This document shows, piece after piece, positions 1-7,482 of a stretch of 64,000 nucleotides of DNA (position 1 is the stretch's first letter; each line of letters opens with the position of its first letter). The stretch is from the NCBI GenBank assembly GCA_946480815.1, contig CAMLLB010000019.1:1-64000 (forward strand). The letters run 5' to 3'. This DNA comes from an uncultured Flavobacteriales bacterium (GTDB lineage: Bacteria; Bacteroidota; Bacteroidia; Flavobacteriales; Crocinitomicaceae). A program made the translations under genes and the position numbers. Below the pieces are notes generated by a model that ran no database searches, had not been told where the DNA came from, and saw only the letters and a list, made by a program, of their open reading frames with translations.

Positions 1-27
1 GATGAAAGTATTAAATTCGCAACATGA
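1..27 (+). CDS. 3' end of an upstream gene (partial)
   Basis: Frame 1 reads DESIKFAT and ends in TGA at 25-27, overlapping the ATG of the next gene as ATGA. Such overlaps usually mark translationally coupled neighbours. Only eight codons are visible, so the product cannot be named. An alternative frame starting at base 2 ends at 49 and is less convincing. Confidence 0.3.
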   Translation, partial: DESIKFAT

Positions 28-998
28 TATTGCGTCCGTTTCTGAGTAATCGTCCAATGGTGTTGCTGCTGTTGGTTCCAATTGTTGTTGGATTTCAACT
101 ACTGAATATGCGCTATCATTTCCATGATTTGCTCGATGTGGTCGATTTGGGACTTTGGGGAAAAACGAACCTGTTAAGTGCCTGGTGGACTTCCATTATT
201 GCCTCGGTAATTGTTTTGACGAATGCAGTCCAATTAAACTTTCTCTTCAATCAGCATGAATTCCTGGACAAGAATAATTACGGGCCCTCTTTGTTTTATG
301 TGGTCCTGATGAGCTTCTCCCATTCTTTTTACCAGGTCGATGCGGTATTGATTTGTCATTTGTTCCTGCTCCAGTCGCTGCGCTTATTGTTTCAGTTGAA
401 AACCAATGAGAGTAATCTGACTTCGTCATTTAACAGTGCTTTTTTTATCGGTTTGTCCGCTTCATTTCTTCCGCCAAGTGCGGCATTAATTATTCCATTT
501 TGGTTTTCTGCCTGGGCCCTGCATCCTTTTAGCTTCAGACAATGGCTTCTAATGATTATCGGTTTCCTGATCCCGATTGCAAACGGATTGACCTGGTGGT
601 GGTTTTCGGGGCACACGATTTCCACCCGGATTTTACGCCATTCCTCGATGATCAAATACGAAGAAGTATTCTTCTATGGAACTTCTGCAACGATCGTGAT
701 CCTATTCTTATTAAGTATTATCGGGATTCAGATCAGGGTGCGTGTCAGCAATATCCGATTTAAGAAACTGAATCGTGCGTTGATATGGATTCTCATCGGT
801 ACTTTACTTTTGGGAGTAGCGGAAATCATAATTTATCAACAGTCAGAATGGATCAGTATGCTCTTTATTCCCCTGAGCTTCTTCTTTACTTTCGCCTTTA
901 TCCACCGCATCTGGCAACGAGTGGCAAGTATCTTTTTTTACCTGACCCTAATTATAGCTGTTGCTAAATTTTTCCTCATTTCATACATGGTTGTCTGA
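24..998 (+). CDS. DUF6427-family integral membrane protein
   Basis: A 324-residue polytopic membrane protein with about nine hydrophobic segments spread over its whole length and short, mostly basic loops. It has no recognisable catalytic motif. Length, topology and position just before purine genes match the DUF6427 family of Bacteroidota, whose function is not known. The ATG at 24 overlaps the stop of a preceding frame, which suggests operon membership with an upstream gene outside the window. The assignment rests on family resemblance recalled from this phylum, so the name is probable and the role open. Confidence 0.65.
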   Translation: MILRPFLSNRPMVLLLLVPIVVGFQLLNMRYHFHDLLDVVDLGLWGKTNLLSAWWTSIIASVIVLTNAVQLNFLFNQHEFLDKNNYGPSLFYVVLMSFSHSFYQVDAVLICHLFLLQSLRLLFQLKTNESNLTSSFNSAFFIGLSASFLPPSAALIIPFWFSAWALHPFSFRQWLLMIIGFLIPIANGLTWWWFSGHTISTRILRHSSMIKYEEVFFYGTSATIVILFLLSIIGIQIRVRVSNIRFKKLNRALIWILIGTLLLGVAEIIIYQQSEWISMLFIPLSFFFTFAFIHRIWQRVASIFFYLTLIIAVAKFFLISYMVV

Positions 999-1008
999 CT
1001 AGATTGAC

Positions 1009-1016
1009 TAACTTTG
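1009..1016 (+). promoter_or_regulatory. -7 promoter element TAACTTTG before purQ
   Basis: TAACTTTG matches the Bacteroidota -7 consensus TAnnTTTG exactly. It lies 44 bases before the purQ ATG at 1061. A TTG at 991-993 is 15 bases upstream, somewhat short for a -33 partner. It supports starting purQ downstream of this point and not at the in-frame TTG at 1004. Confidence 0.55.
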
Positions 1017-1060
1017 TGGCCATTCATGAATTGACGGGTTTCCGTCGCAAAAATAGATCA

Positions 1061-1747
1061 ATGAAATTTGGTGTTGTTACCTTTCCCGGTTCCAATTGTG
1101 ATGAAGACATGGTATATGTCCTTGAAACAATCATGGGCCAACAAGTAGAACGTTTATGGCATAAAGATACCAGCTTGAAAGGGGTGGATTTTGTAGTTCT
1201 TCCCGGCGGGTTCTCTTATGGAGATTATTTACGTTCAGGAGCAATTGCAAAACTTTCTCCGATTATGGGTGAAATTATGAACCATGCTGACAAAGGCGGT
1301 TATGTAATGGGTATTTGTAACGGTTTCCAGATTTTAACGGAAAGCGGTTTGTTGCAGGGTGCTTTATTGCATAACGATAACCAAAAGTTCATTTGTAAGA
1401 ATGTGTACCTGAAACCTGCAACTTCAAACAGCGCAATTACAAAGGGATTGGATGCCGACAAAGCTTACAAAATTCCGATTGCACACGGAGAAGGAAGATT
1501 TTACGCAGCAGATGATACCATGAAATCTATTTTAGACAATGACCAGGTATTGTTTCACTACGTGAATGAAGAAGCACAATTTTCAGATACGAGTAATCCA
1601 AATGGATCATTGCATCATATCGCGGGAATTTGTAACCCGGGAAGAAATGTATTTGGAATGATGCCTCACCCGGAAAGAGCTGCTGATGCGGCTTTGGCAA
1701 ATGAGGATGGAAAACGTTTCTTCGAATCAATCTTGAAATTCTGTTAA
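1061..1747 (+). CDS. purQ: Phosphoribosylformylglycinamidine synthase, glutamine amidotransferase subunit
   Basis: PurQ hydrolyses glutamine and passes ammonia to PurL in the fourth step of de novo purine synthesis (FGAR to FGAM). The 228-residue protein is a complete class-I glutaminase: it begins MKFGVVTFPGSNCDED, carries the nucleophile Cys86 in GICNGFQIL and the His203/Glu205 pair in HPERA. The ATG at 1061 was chosen over the longer TTG frame at 1004 because homology begins there and a promoter element overlaps the TTG region. Standalone PurQ implies a multi-subunit PurL with PurS elsewhere, not the single long PurL found in many relatives. purD follows one base after the stop, so the two are co-transcribed. 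Confidence 0.95.
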   Translation: MKFGVVTFPGSNCDEDMVYVLETIMGQQVERLWHKDTSLKGVDFVVLPGGFSYGDYLRSGAIAKLSPIMGEIMNHADKGGYVMGICNGFQILTESGLLQGALLHNDNQKFICKNVYLKPATSNSAITKGLDADKAYKIPIAHGEGRFYAADDTMKSILDNDQVLFHYVNEEAQFSDTSNPNGSLHHIAGICNPGRNVFGMMPHPERAADAALANEDGKRFFESILKFC

Positions 1748-1748
1748 T

Positions 1749-3023
1749 ATGCGCATTTTATTGTTGGGTTCGGGCGGAAGAGAACATGCAATTGCCTGGA
1801 AAATAGCTCAAAGTTCACATTTAGAGCAATTGTTCATTGCTCCGGGAAATGCAGGAACCCGACTTCATGGAACAAATGTGGAAATGTCTGCAACGGATTT
1901 TCCTGCTATTAAAGCATTTGTTCTTGCTGAAAATATCAATATGGTTATCGTTGGTCCCGAAGATCCGTTGGTAAAAGGGATTCATGATTTCTTTTTGGCA
2001 GATGCTCAATTGAAAGAGATTCCGGTTATCGGACCGAATAAAGAAGCGGCACAATTGGAAGGAAGTAAGGATTTTGCAAAAGCATTTATGATGCGTCACA
2101 ATATTCCTACTGCCAAGTACGCTACATTTACCAAAGATACGTTAGAACAAGGATACAAATTCCTGGAAGGAATGAAAGCTCCGTATGTATTGAAAGCAGA
2201 CGGATTAGCTGCCGGAAAGGGAGTTTTGATACCGGAAACACTTGCTGAAGCAAAAGACGAATTGAAAAGCATGCTTGCCGATGCGAAATTCGGTGATGCC
2301 TCTTCCCGTGTAGTAATTGAGCAATTTTTGAAAGGGATCGAATGTTCCGTTTTTGTTTTAACGGACGGAGATTCCTACAAGATCCTTCCGGAAGCAAAAG
2401 ATTACAAACGCATCGGTGAAGGTGACTCAGGTTTGAATACCGGAGGAATGGGAGCGGTTTCACCGGTTCCTTTCTGCGACAAAACTTTCATGGATAAGAT
2501 TGAAAACCAGATCATTATTCCAACTGTAAAAGGATTGAAACAAGACGGGATCATTTACAAAGGATTCATTTTCTTCGGTTTGATCAATGTAAAAGGAGAA
2601 CCATATGTGATCGAGTACAATTGCCGCATGGGTGACCCTGAAACAGAAGTGGTGATGCCGCGTTTGAAATCCGATTTGATCGACCTGTTGGAAGGAGTTG
2701 CCACAAATACACTTTCAGAATGCGATATTCAATTCGAAGAACGAAGTGCATGTACTGTCATGATGGTTTCCGGTGGTTATCCGGATGCGTATGAAAAAGG
2801 AAAAGTGATCAACGGGATTAACAGTGTGACCGACAGTTTGGTTTTCCATGCAGGAACTTCAAGCGACGGACCGGTAGTATTATCCAATGGCGGACGCGTT
2901 CTGGCAGTTACTTCCTACGGAAGAAACCTAGAAGCAGCCTTGGAACGCTCTTACGCAAGCATTGAGAAAATTTCCTACGACAAAGCATATTTCAGAAAAG
3001 ACATCGGTTTCGATGTTGTTTAA
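1749..3023 (+). CDS. purD: Phosphoribosylamine-glycine ligase (GAR synthetase)
   Basis: PurD joins glycine to phosphoribosylamine with ATP, the second step of de novo purine synthesis, in the cytoplasm. The 424-residue length is normal. The N-terminal domain opens with MRILLLGSGGREHAIAWK, the ATP-grasp core contains LKADGLAAGKGVL and later EYNCRMGDPETEVV with its metal ligands, and the C-terminal domain closes the active site. It starts one base after the purQ stop, so purQ and purD form a two-gene unit. A strong palindromic terminator follows at 3045-3079. Nothing appears disrupted. Confidence 0.97.
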   Translation: MRILLLGSGGREHAIAWKIAQSSHLEQLFIAPGNAGTRLHGTNVEMSATDFPAIKAFVLAENINMVIVGPEDPLVKGIHDFFLADAQLKEIPVIGPNKEAAQLEGSKDFAKAFMMRHNIPTAKYATFTKDTLEQGYKFLEGMKAPYVLKADGLAAGKGVLIPETLAEAKDELKSMLADAKFGDASSRVVIEQFLKGIECSVFVLTDGDSYKILPEAKDYKRIGEGDSGLNTGGMGAVSPVPFCDKTFMDKIENQIIIPTVKGLKQDGIIYKGFIFFGLINVKGEPYVIEYNCRMGDPETEVVMPRLKSDLIDLLEGVATNTLSECDIQFEERSACTVMMVSGGYPDAYEKGKVINGINSVTDSLVFHAGTSSDGPVVLSNGGRVLAVTSYGRNLEAALERSYASIEKISYDKAYFRKDIGFDVV

Positions 3024-3044
3024 TTAATCGAAATATAAAAATAT

Positions 3045-3079
3045 AGTAGGGGTGCGATTAATCGCACCCCTACTTTTTA
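3045..3079 (+). terminator. Rho-independent terminator after purD
   Basis: A perfect 30-base palindrome (3045-3074, arms beginning AGTAGGGGTGCGA) is followed by five T. It ends the purQ-purD transcript. It belongs to a family of look-alike palindromes also present after infB and mreB. Confidence 0.85.
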
Positions 3080-3151
3080 TCTAAAATACATTCGCAATTC
3101 TTAATCTTCGATTCGCAATTATTTCGTAATTTCATTGCTTTCTGAAGCTGA

Positions 3152-4405
3152 ATGGACCCTGCCGTCATTATTATTCTTGCATCACTACTATTTTCTGCAT
3201 ATTCTTCAGGAATGGAGATTGCTTTTGTGTCTTCCAATCGCCTGAAAGTAGAATTAGACCGGGGCAAAAATTCCTGGTATAGCAAGTTGCTGGATGTTTT
3301 CTACGGAAATGACGGTCATTTTCTTGCAACATTATTGATTGCCAATAATATAGGTATCGTTGTTTTCGGGATGTACATGGCTGATAGCCTGGACCCTTTC
3401 ATCGACTCCTGGGGAATCAAACAGGAATACCTGATCGTGTTGCTTCAGACAATCATTTCTACGTTGGTTGTTTTGACCATTGCCGAGTTTTTCCCGAAAG
3501 TTATTTTCCAGATTAATCCGAATGGAATTTTCCGTTTAGGATCAGCTCCTATGCTCTTGATATATTGGATTTTATATATTCCTACCAAACTGATCGTATG
3601 GATGAGCAATGGTTTGTTGCGGATTTTTGGAATTCGTGTGGAACAATCCGAAAAAGTACTTTCACGAATCGACTTGCAGCATTTTGTACAGGATGTGAAC
3701 GAGCGGATGGAAGACGAAGCAGATTTGGGGAATGAAATCCAGATCCTTCAGAATGCGCTCGATTTTTCACGGATTAAAGCACGTGATTGTATGGTCCCGA
3801 GGATGGAAATTGAAGCCATTGATGTTGAAGAAAGCATTGAGAACCTGCTGGCGAAATTCGTGGAAACGAGGTTGTCCAAATTGCTTTTATACAGGGATTC
3901 TGTCGACAATATTATCGGCTATGTCCATTCTTACGAACTCTTCAAAAAACCAACGGCAATTACACAAATTCTTCGTCCGATTTCCTTTGTTCCGGAAGCT
4001 ATGCCCGGTAAAGAATTATTGGAATTGTTTACCAAGAAAAGCCAGTCTATTGCAGTGGTAGTGGACGAATATGGAGGAACATCCGGCGTGGTAACCATTG
4101 AAGATGTGATCGAACAGATTTTCGGTGAAATTGAAGACGAACACGATGATGAAACCTGGCTGGAAGAACAAATTGACGAAAACACCTATCGTTTTTCGGC
4201 ACGCGCAGAAATCTCGTACCTGAACAGGACGTATGGTCTGAAATTGCCGGAATCTGATTCCTATGAAACGCTGGGAGGATTGGTGATCCATCAATTGGAA
4301 GCCATTCCACAAGGTGGTGAAGAAGTGGAAATTGAAAAATGGACCTTGATCGTGGAAGAAGTAACTGACAGACGAATTGAGATAATCCGTTTAACACAGG
4401 AATAA
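3152..4405 (+). CDS. CNNM/CBS-domain transporter-like protein (CorC/TlyC, GldE-like)
   Basis: A 417-residue protein with the CNNM layout: an N-terminal DUF21 membrane domain with three or four helices (about residues 1-170), a cytosolic CBS pair (about 195-320, containing DCMVPRMEIEAIDVEES and VVDEYGGTSGVVTIEDVIE) and a C-terminal CorC_HlyC domain (about 340-415). Family members are linked to magnesium and other divalent-cation transport. A Bacteroidota branch, GldE, is tied to gliding motility, but the usual GldE neighbours (gldD, ssb, mutY) are absent, so I do not assign the symbol. The gene ends in a repeat-rich convergent spacer. Confidence 0.85.
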   Translation: MDPAVIIILASLLFSAYSSGMEIAFVSSNRLKVELDRGKNSWYSKLLDVFYGNDGHFLATLLIANNIGIVVFGMYMADSLDPFIDSWGIKQEYLIVLLQTIISTLVVLTIAEFFPKVIFQINPNGIFRLGSAPMLLIYWILYIPTKLIVWMSNGLLRIFGIRVEQSEKVLSRIDLQHFVQDVNERMEDEADLGNEIQILQNALDFSRIKARDCMVPRMEIEAIDVEESIENLLAKFVETRLSKLLLYRDSVDNIIGYVHSYELFKKPTAITQILRPISFVPEAMPGKELLELFTKKSQSIAVVVDEYGGTSGVVTIEDVIEQIFGEIEDEHDDETWLEEQIDENTYRFSARAEISYLNRTYGLKLPESDSYETLGGLVIHQLEAIPQGGEEVEIEKWTLIVEEVTDRRIEIIRLTQE

Positions 4406-4416
4406 TTGAAAATTCA

Positions 4417-4533
4417 TTTCGACTACGCTCAATGACCTTTTCAATTCATATTCCAATTGTTGTGTAGCTTTTAATCGGTGACTGAATGCTTACGCAGGAG
4501 CTACAGCATAGGCGCAGCGGAGTCGAAGTCACC
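4417..4533. repeat. Interspersed hairpin repeat, family 1, copy a (interrupted)
   Basis: The left arm TTTCGACTACGCTCA..GACC (4417-4437) is complementary to a right arm that begins GGTGACTGA (4477-4485) and resumes as GCGGAGTCGAAGTCACC (4517-4533). About 31 bases interrupt the right arm, including AGCATAGGCGCA, which also occurs inside the MITE-like element near 11.19 kb. The element lies between convergent genes and supplies the stop codon of the aldose epimerase. Confidence 0.75.
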
Positions 4534-5383
4534 AGATTAATTCATATCTTAACCGTTCGCTTTCGCTTGGGTGTAGCGTTCTTATTCCCGCTTTTTCTTC
4601 CAGTCTTCCACTCGAATTTGCGTGATCTGCCCAACCCCACCAGGGTTCAATACAAATAAAAGGCGCGTCTTTTTTGGTCCAGAAACCAATTGCTGTCCAG
4701 GAATCACAATCCATTTGAACCAGTGTTTCTCCGTTTCGATGTTTTAAGCTGACAGATTTGAAGGCCGGTTCTTTTAGCACGAATGCATCGGTTTCGAACA
4801 ATTCGTTAGTTAATTCCAGATGATTCGAGAAACCATAATCGCGAATTCCTCCCGAAAAATAGCTTCCGCTTAGTTCATGTCGGTTGAGTTGAATAGCCCG
4901 ATCAAATTCCAGGTAGTAATTTTCCAACGGTTCTTCCAAATGAAAAGCAGGATGACCTCCGGCGGAATAGTACATTGTTTCAGTTCCCGTATTTTGAGTT
5001 TCGTAGGAAATAATAATTCCGGTTTCAGTTAAAGAGTAACACACATCAAAAACAAAAGAAAAGGGATAGAACTCCATCGATTCGGCGTCTGACATCAATC
5101 GCAAACGAACCGAATTAGCTGTTTGTTCAACGACTTCAAACTCCCGGTCACGCGCAAAGCCATGTTGTGTCATTTTGTACGATTTACCTTGGAATTCATA
5201 TGAATCATTTAGAAGCCGTCCTACAATCGGAAACAGATTAGGAGCAACCCGGTTCCAGTGATCCGTTTGTTTGGACCAGAGGATGTTCGAACCGGACTTC
5301 ATCCCGAAGTAAGTAAGTTCTGCTCCGGAACGATTAATTTCAGCCCGGAATACGGTGTTGTGGAGTTTGATGCTGTTTTCCAT
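4529..5383 (-). CDS. Aldose 1-epimerase family protein (LacX/YeaD-like)
   Basis: A 284-residue protein of the galactose-mutarotase superfamily, which interconverts alpha and beta anomers of sugars or sugar phosphates. Visible landmarks are the NLFPIVGRL and MTQHGFARDREF segments near residues 50-80, with one catalytic His, and GGHPAFHLEEPLENYYLEF in the middle with the second. The shape is closer to the LacX branch than to classical GalM. No sugar operon surrounds it, so the natural substrate cannot be stated. It has no signal peptide and should be cytoplasmic. The last codons and stop come from repeat family 1, copy a. Confidence 0.85.
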   Translation of the reverse strand: MENSIKLHNTVFRAEINRSGAELTYFGMKSGSNILWSKQTDHWNRVAPNLFPIVGRLLNDSYEFQGKSYKMTQHGFARDREFEVVEQTANSVRLRLMSDAESMEFYPFSFVFDVCYSLTETGIIISYETQNTGTETMYYSAGGHPAFHLEEPLENYYLEFDRAIQLNRHELSGSYFSGGIRDYGFSNHLELTNELFETDAFVLKEPAFKSVSLKHRNGETLVQMDCDSWTAIGFWTKKDAPFICIEPWWGWADHANSSGRLEEKAGIRTLHPSESERLRYELIW

Positions 5384-5438
5384 GAAAACTTAAAAATAGT
5401 TAATAGACACTTAAGTGAAACAATTTCGGTGTGAATAC

Positions 5439-5468
5439 TTGGTTTTCAATAAAAAATGCGTATATTTG
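5439..5468 (+). promoter_or_regulatory. Promoter of rimP-nusA: TTG-N19-TATATTTG
   Basis: TTG at 5439-5441 and TATATTTG at 5461-5468, 19 bases apart, match the Bacteroidota -33/-7 consensus closely. The predicted transcript begins near 5472 and carries a leader of about 55 bases that contains the hairpin at 5496-5520. Confidence 0.75.
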
Positions 5469-5495
5469 CATCACATTTTAGTAATTAGACCGAAT

Positions 5496-5520
5496 GAGGG
5501 GACGCAAGTCCCCTCTTTTT
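5496..5520 (+). promoter_or_regulatory. Terminator-like hairpin in the rimP leader
   Basis: GAGGGGAC and GTCCCCTC form a perfect 8-bp GC-rich stem with a GCAA tetraloop, followed by five T. It looks like an intrinsic terminator but lies after the promoter and eight bases before the rimP ATG. It could attenuate the operon or hide the start region; both readings are inference. Confidence 0.7.
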
Positions 5521-5527
5521 ATCTCAT

Positions 5528-6004
5528 ATGATTTCAAAACAAAAAGTACGGGAATTAGCAGAAGAGCGCATCAAAGATCGCGATGAACGCTTGTTTATTG
5601 TTGAGTTGACAATCAGTGCTTCCAATGTAATTCGCCTGGAGTTGGATAAAACGGAAGGAAATGTTTCGATCGAAGATTGCATGTCGGTTTCACGTAACAT
5701 TGAGCACAACCTGGACCGTGAAGATGCTGATTTTGAATTGCATGTTTCTTCCGCAGGATTGGACAAACCTTTGCGCGTTCATGCCCAGTATGTAAAAAAC
5801 ATCGGTCGCGACCTGGATGTAAAATTGAAATCAAAAGAAAAAACAACAGGAACTTTGATTGCTGTTGACGATGCCGGAGTGACCCTGAAACGGGAAGAAA
5901 AACAGTTGATCGAAGGCAAGAAGAAAAAGGAACTGGTGGTGATTGAAAACAAGATCGCCTTTTCAGATATAAACGAAGCAAAAATTGTTATTTCATTTAA
6001 ATAA
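5528..6004 (+). CDS. rimP: Ribosome maturation factor RimP
   Basis: RimP assists late assembly of the 30S ribosomal subunit. The 158-residue protein has the usual two halves: an alpha/beta N-terminal domain with DCMSVSRNIEHNLD and the FELHVSSAGLDKPL segment that marks the family, then a small beta-barrel C-terminal domain rich in Lys and Glu. It opens the conserved rimP-nusA-infB block; nusA starts six bases after the stop. A strong promoter and an unusual leader hairpin lie directly upstream. Confidence 0.95.
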   Translation: MISKQKVRELAEERIKDRDERLFIVELTISASNVIRLELDKTEGNVSIEDCMSVSRNIEHNLDREDADFELHVSSAGLDKPLRVHAQYVKNIGRDLDVKLKSKEKTTGTLIAVDDAGVTLKREEKQLIEGKKKKELVVIENKIAFSDINEAKIVISFK

Positions 6005-6010
6005 GAAGCT

Positions 6011-7246
6011 ATGAACAGCTTGGAACTAGTAGAATCGTTTTCCGAGTTCAAAGAACTCAAGAGCATCGACAAACAAACGATGCAACACGTTTTGGAAGAC
6101 GTATTTCGTGCAATGTTGAAGAAAAAATTCAACACGGATGAGCACATCGATGTGATTGTAAACATTGATAAAGGAGACGTTCAGATTTTCGTAAACAAGG
6201 AGATTGTTGCGGATGGTGAGGTCGAAGATCAAAACACGGAGATCGCTTATTCGGATGCAATTAAAATCGAGCCTGATTTTGAGATCGGTGAGGAAGTATC
6301 GGAAGAATTCCGTTTTGCAGATTTCGGACGCAGAAATATCTTGTCGCTTCGTCAGAACCTGATCTCCCGTATTTTGGAATTGGAGAAAGACCATTTGTAC
6401 AAGAAATACAAGGAGCGTATCGGTGAAATTATCACTGGTGAAGTTTACCAGGTTTGGAAGAAAGAAATCATGGTATTGGATGATGAGAATAATGAGTTAA
6501 TCCTTCCGAAATCAGAGCAGATTCCTTCCGACTATTTCAAGAAAGGTGAATCCATTCGTGCAGTTGTTTCGAAAGTAGATATGCGTAACAGCTCGCCGGT
6601 AATTATCCTTTCGCGTATCGCACCGGAATTCCTGGAGCGTTTATTCGAATTGGAAGTTCCTGAAGTATTCGACGGATTGATTACCATCAAACGTATCGTT
6701 CGCGAACCGGGAGAAAGAGCAAAAGTAGCAGTTGAATCATACGATGACCGTATTGACCCGGTTGGAGCATGTGTTGGTATGAAGGGTTCCCGTATCCACG
6801 GAATCGTTCGTGAGTTGCGCAATGAGAACATTGACGTGATCAACTTCACAAACAACCCGAAATTATTCATTCAACGTGCATTGTCTCCGGCAAAAATTAC
6901 CAACATCGAAATCGATGAGGAAGAAAAGCGTGCAAGCGTATTCCTGAAGCCGGACCAGGTTTCTTTGGCAATTGGAAAAGGAGGATACAATATCCGTTTG
7001 GCAGGAAGATTATCCGGATATGAAATTGACGTATTCCGTGATGGCGAGTCTGACAATGAAGATGTTGACTTAGAAGAATTTGCAGATGAAATCGACAGCT
7101 GGATCCTGGATGAATTGAAAGCAGTTGGTTGTGATACAGCGAAATCTGTATTGGAATTGACAGTGGAAGATTTAGTTCAGCGTACAGATTTGGAAGAAGA
7201 AACAATTCAGGAAGTATTGCGTATCCTTCGTTCAGAGTTTGAATAA
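6011..7246 (+). CDS. nusA: Transcription termination/antitermination factor NusA
   Basis: NusA binds RNA polymerase and nascent RNA and modulates pausing, termination and antitermination. The 411-residue protein shows the N-terminal polymerase-binding domain (about 1-125), an S1 domain (about 135-200, starting GEIITGEVYQVWKKE), and two KH domains with ACVGMKGSRIHGI and SLAIGKGGYNIRLAG. A short acidic tail follows with one helix-hairpin-helix-like segment. It lies six bases after rimP. A clear terminator at 7343-7373 separates it from infB, so infB need not depend wholly on this transcript. Confidence 0.96.
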   Translation: MNSLELVESFSEFKELKSIDKQTMQHVLEDVFRAMLKKKFNTDEHIDVIVNIDKGDVQIFVNKEIVADGEVEDQNTEIAYSDAIKIEPDFEIGEEVSEEFRFADFGRRNILSLRQNLISRILELEKDHLYKKYKERIGEIITGEVYQVWKKEIMVLDDENNELILPKSEQIPSDYFKKGESIRAVVSKVDMRNSSPVIILSRIAPEFLERLFELEVPEVFDGLITIKRIVREPGERAKVAVESYDDRIDPVGACVGMKGSRIHGIVRELRNENIDVINFTNNPKLFIQRALSPAKITNIEIDEEEKRASVFLKPDQVSLAIGKGGYNIRLAGRLSGYEIDVFRDGESDNEDVDLEEFADEIDSWILDELKAVGCDTAKSVLELTVEDLVQRTDLEEETIQEVLRILRSEFE

Positions 7247-7252
7247 GAATCT

Positions 7253-7280
7253 GTTGCGGCAGATGAAGACTGAGGAAGCG
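7253..7280. repeat. Repeat family 2 (GAAGACTGAGG), copy 1
   Basis: Begins just after the nusA stop and contains GAAGACTGAGG at 7265-7275. The same core recurs at 33614-33624 and, on the other strand, near 21519-21529. Confidence 0.45.
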
Positions 7281-7342
7281 TAATAGTAAATTGCGCATGC
7301 GAAGGAAAAGTAATACTTTCAATAATAAAACAAGGTGTGATT

Positions 7343-7373
7343 TCGGTCAGGTAAAAAATACCTGACCGATTTT
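7343..7373 (+). terminator. Rho-independent terminator after nusA
   Basis: TCGGTCAGGTA and TACCTGACCGA form a perfect 11-bp stem around five A, followed by TTTT. It lies about 100 bases after the nusA stop and should end most rimP-nusA transcripts before infB. Confidence 0.8.
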
Positions 7374-7414
7374 CACCTAAATCTGGTTAACACTAACTAT
7401 CTTTACACAGCGAA

Positions 7415-7438
7415 ATGGGTTCAATCCCCATCAGCTAC
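7415..7438 (+). other. tRNA T-arm-like element upstream of infB
   Basis: ATGGG-TTCAATC-CCCAT has the exact geometry of a tRNA T arm (5-bp stem, 7-base loop fitting TTCRANY) and is followed by CAGCTAC, where an acceptor strand would lie. No matching 5' acceptor (GTAGCTG) or D/anticodon arms are present upstream, so it is not a complete tRNA. It may be a tRNA or tmRNA 3'-end remnant, a leader structure, or chance. Confidence 0.35.
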
Positions 7439-7482
7439 GGCAGATGGAAGGTTGAACATTAATTAAAAGAAGCAAATAATAT

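Noticed and set aside
1004..1060. TTG-initiated extension of purQ
   Set aside because: The extra 19 residues lie upstream of the family N-terminus and overlap a -7 promoter element; the ATG at 1061 is better.
1061..1747. purQ as a fragment of a broken long PurL
   Set aside because: The glutaminase is complete with all catalytic residues and normal length, and flanking DNA shows no PurL remnants.
5408..5417. CACTTAAGTG palindrome before the rimP promoter
   Set aside because: Ten bases of AT-rich symmetry are expected by chance in 64 kb, and nothing else supports an operator.
7321..7482. A complete tRNA gene before infB
   Set aside because: Only a T-arm-like hairpin and possible 3' acceptor strand are present; D arm, anticodon arm and 5' acceptor cannot be found.
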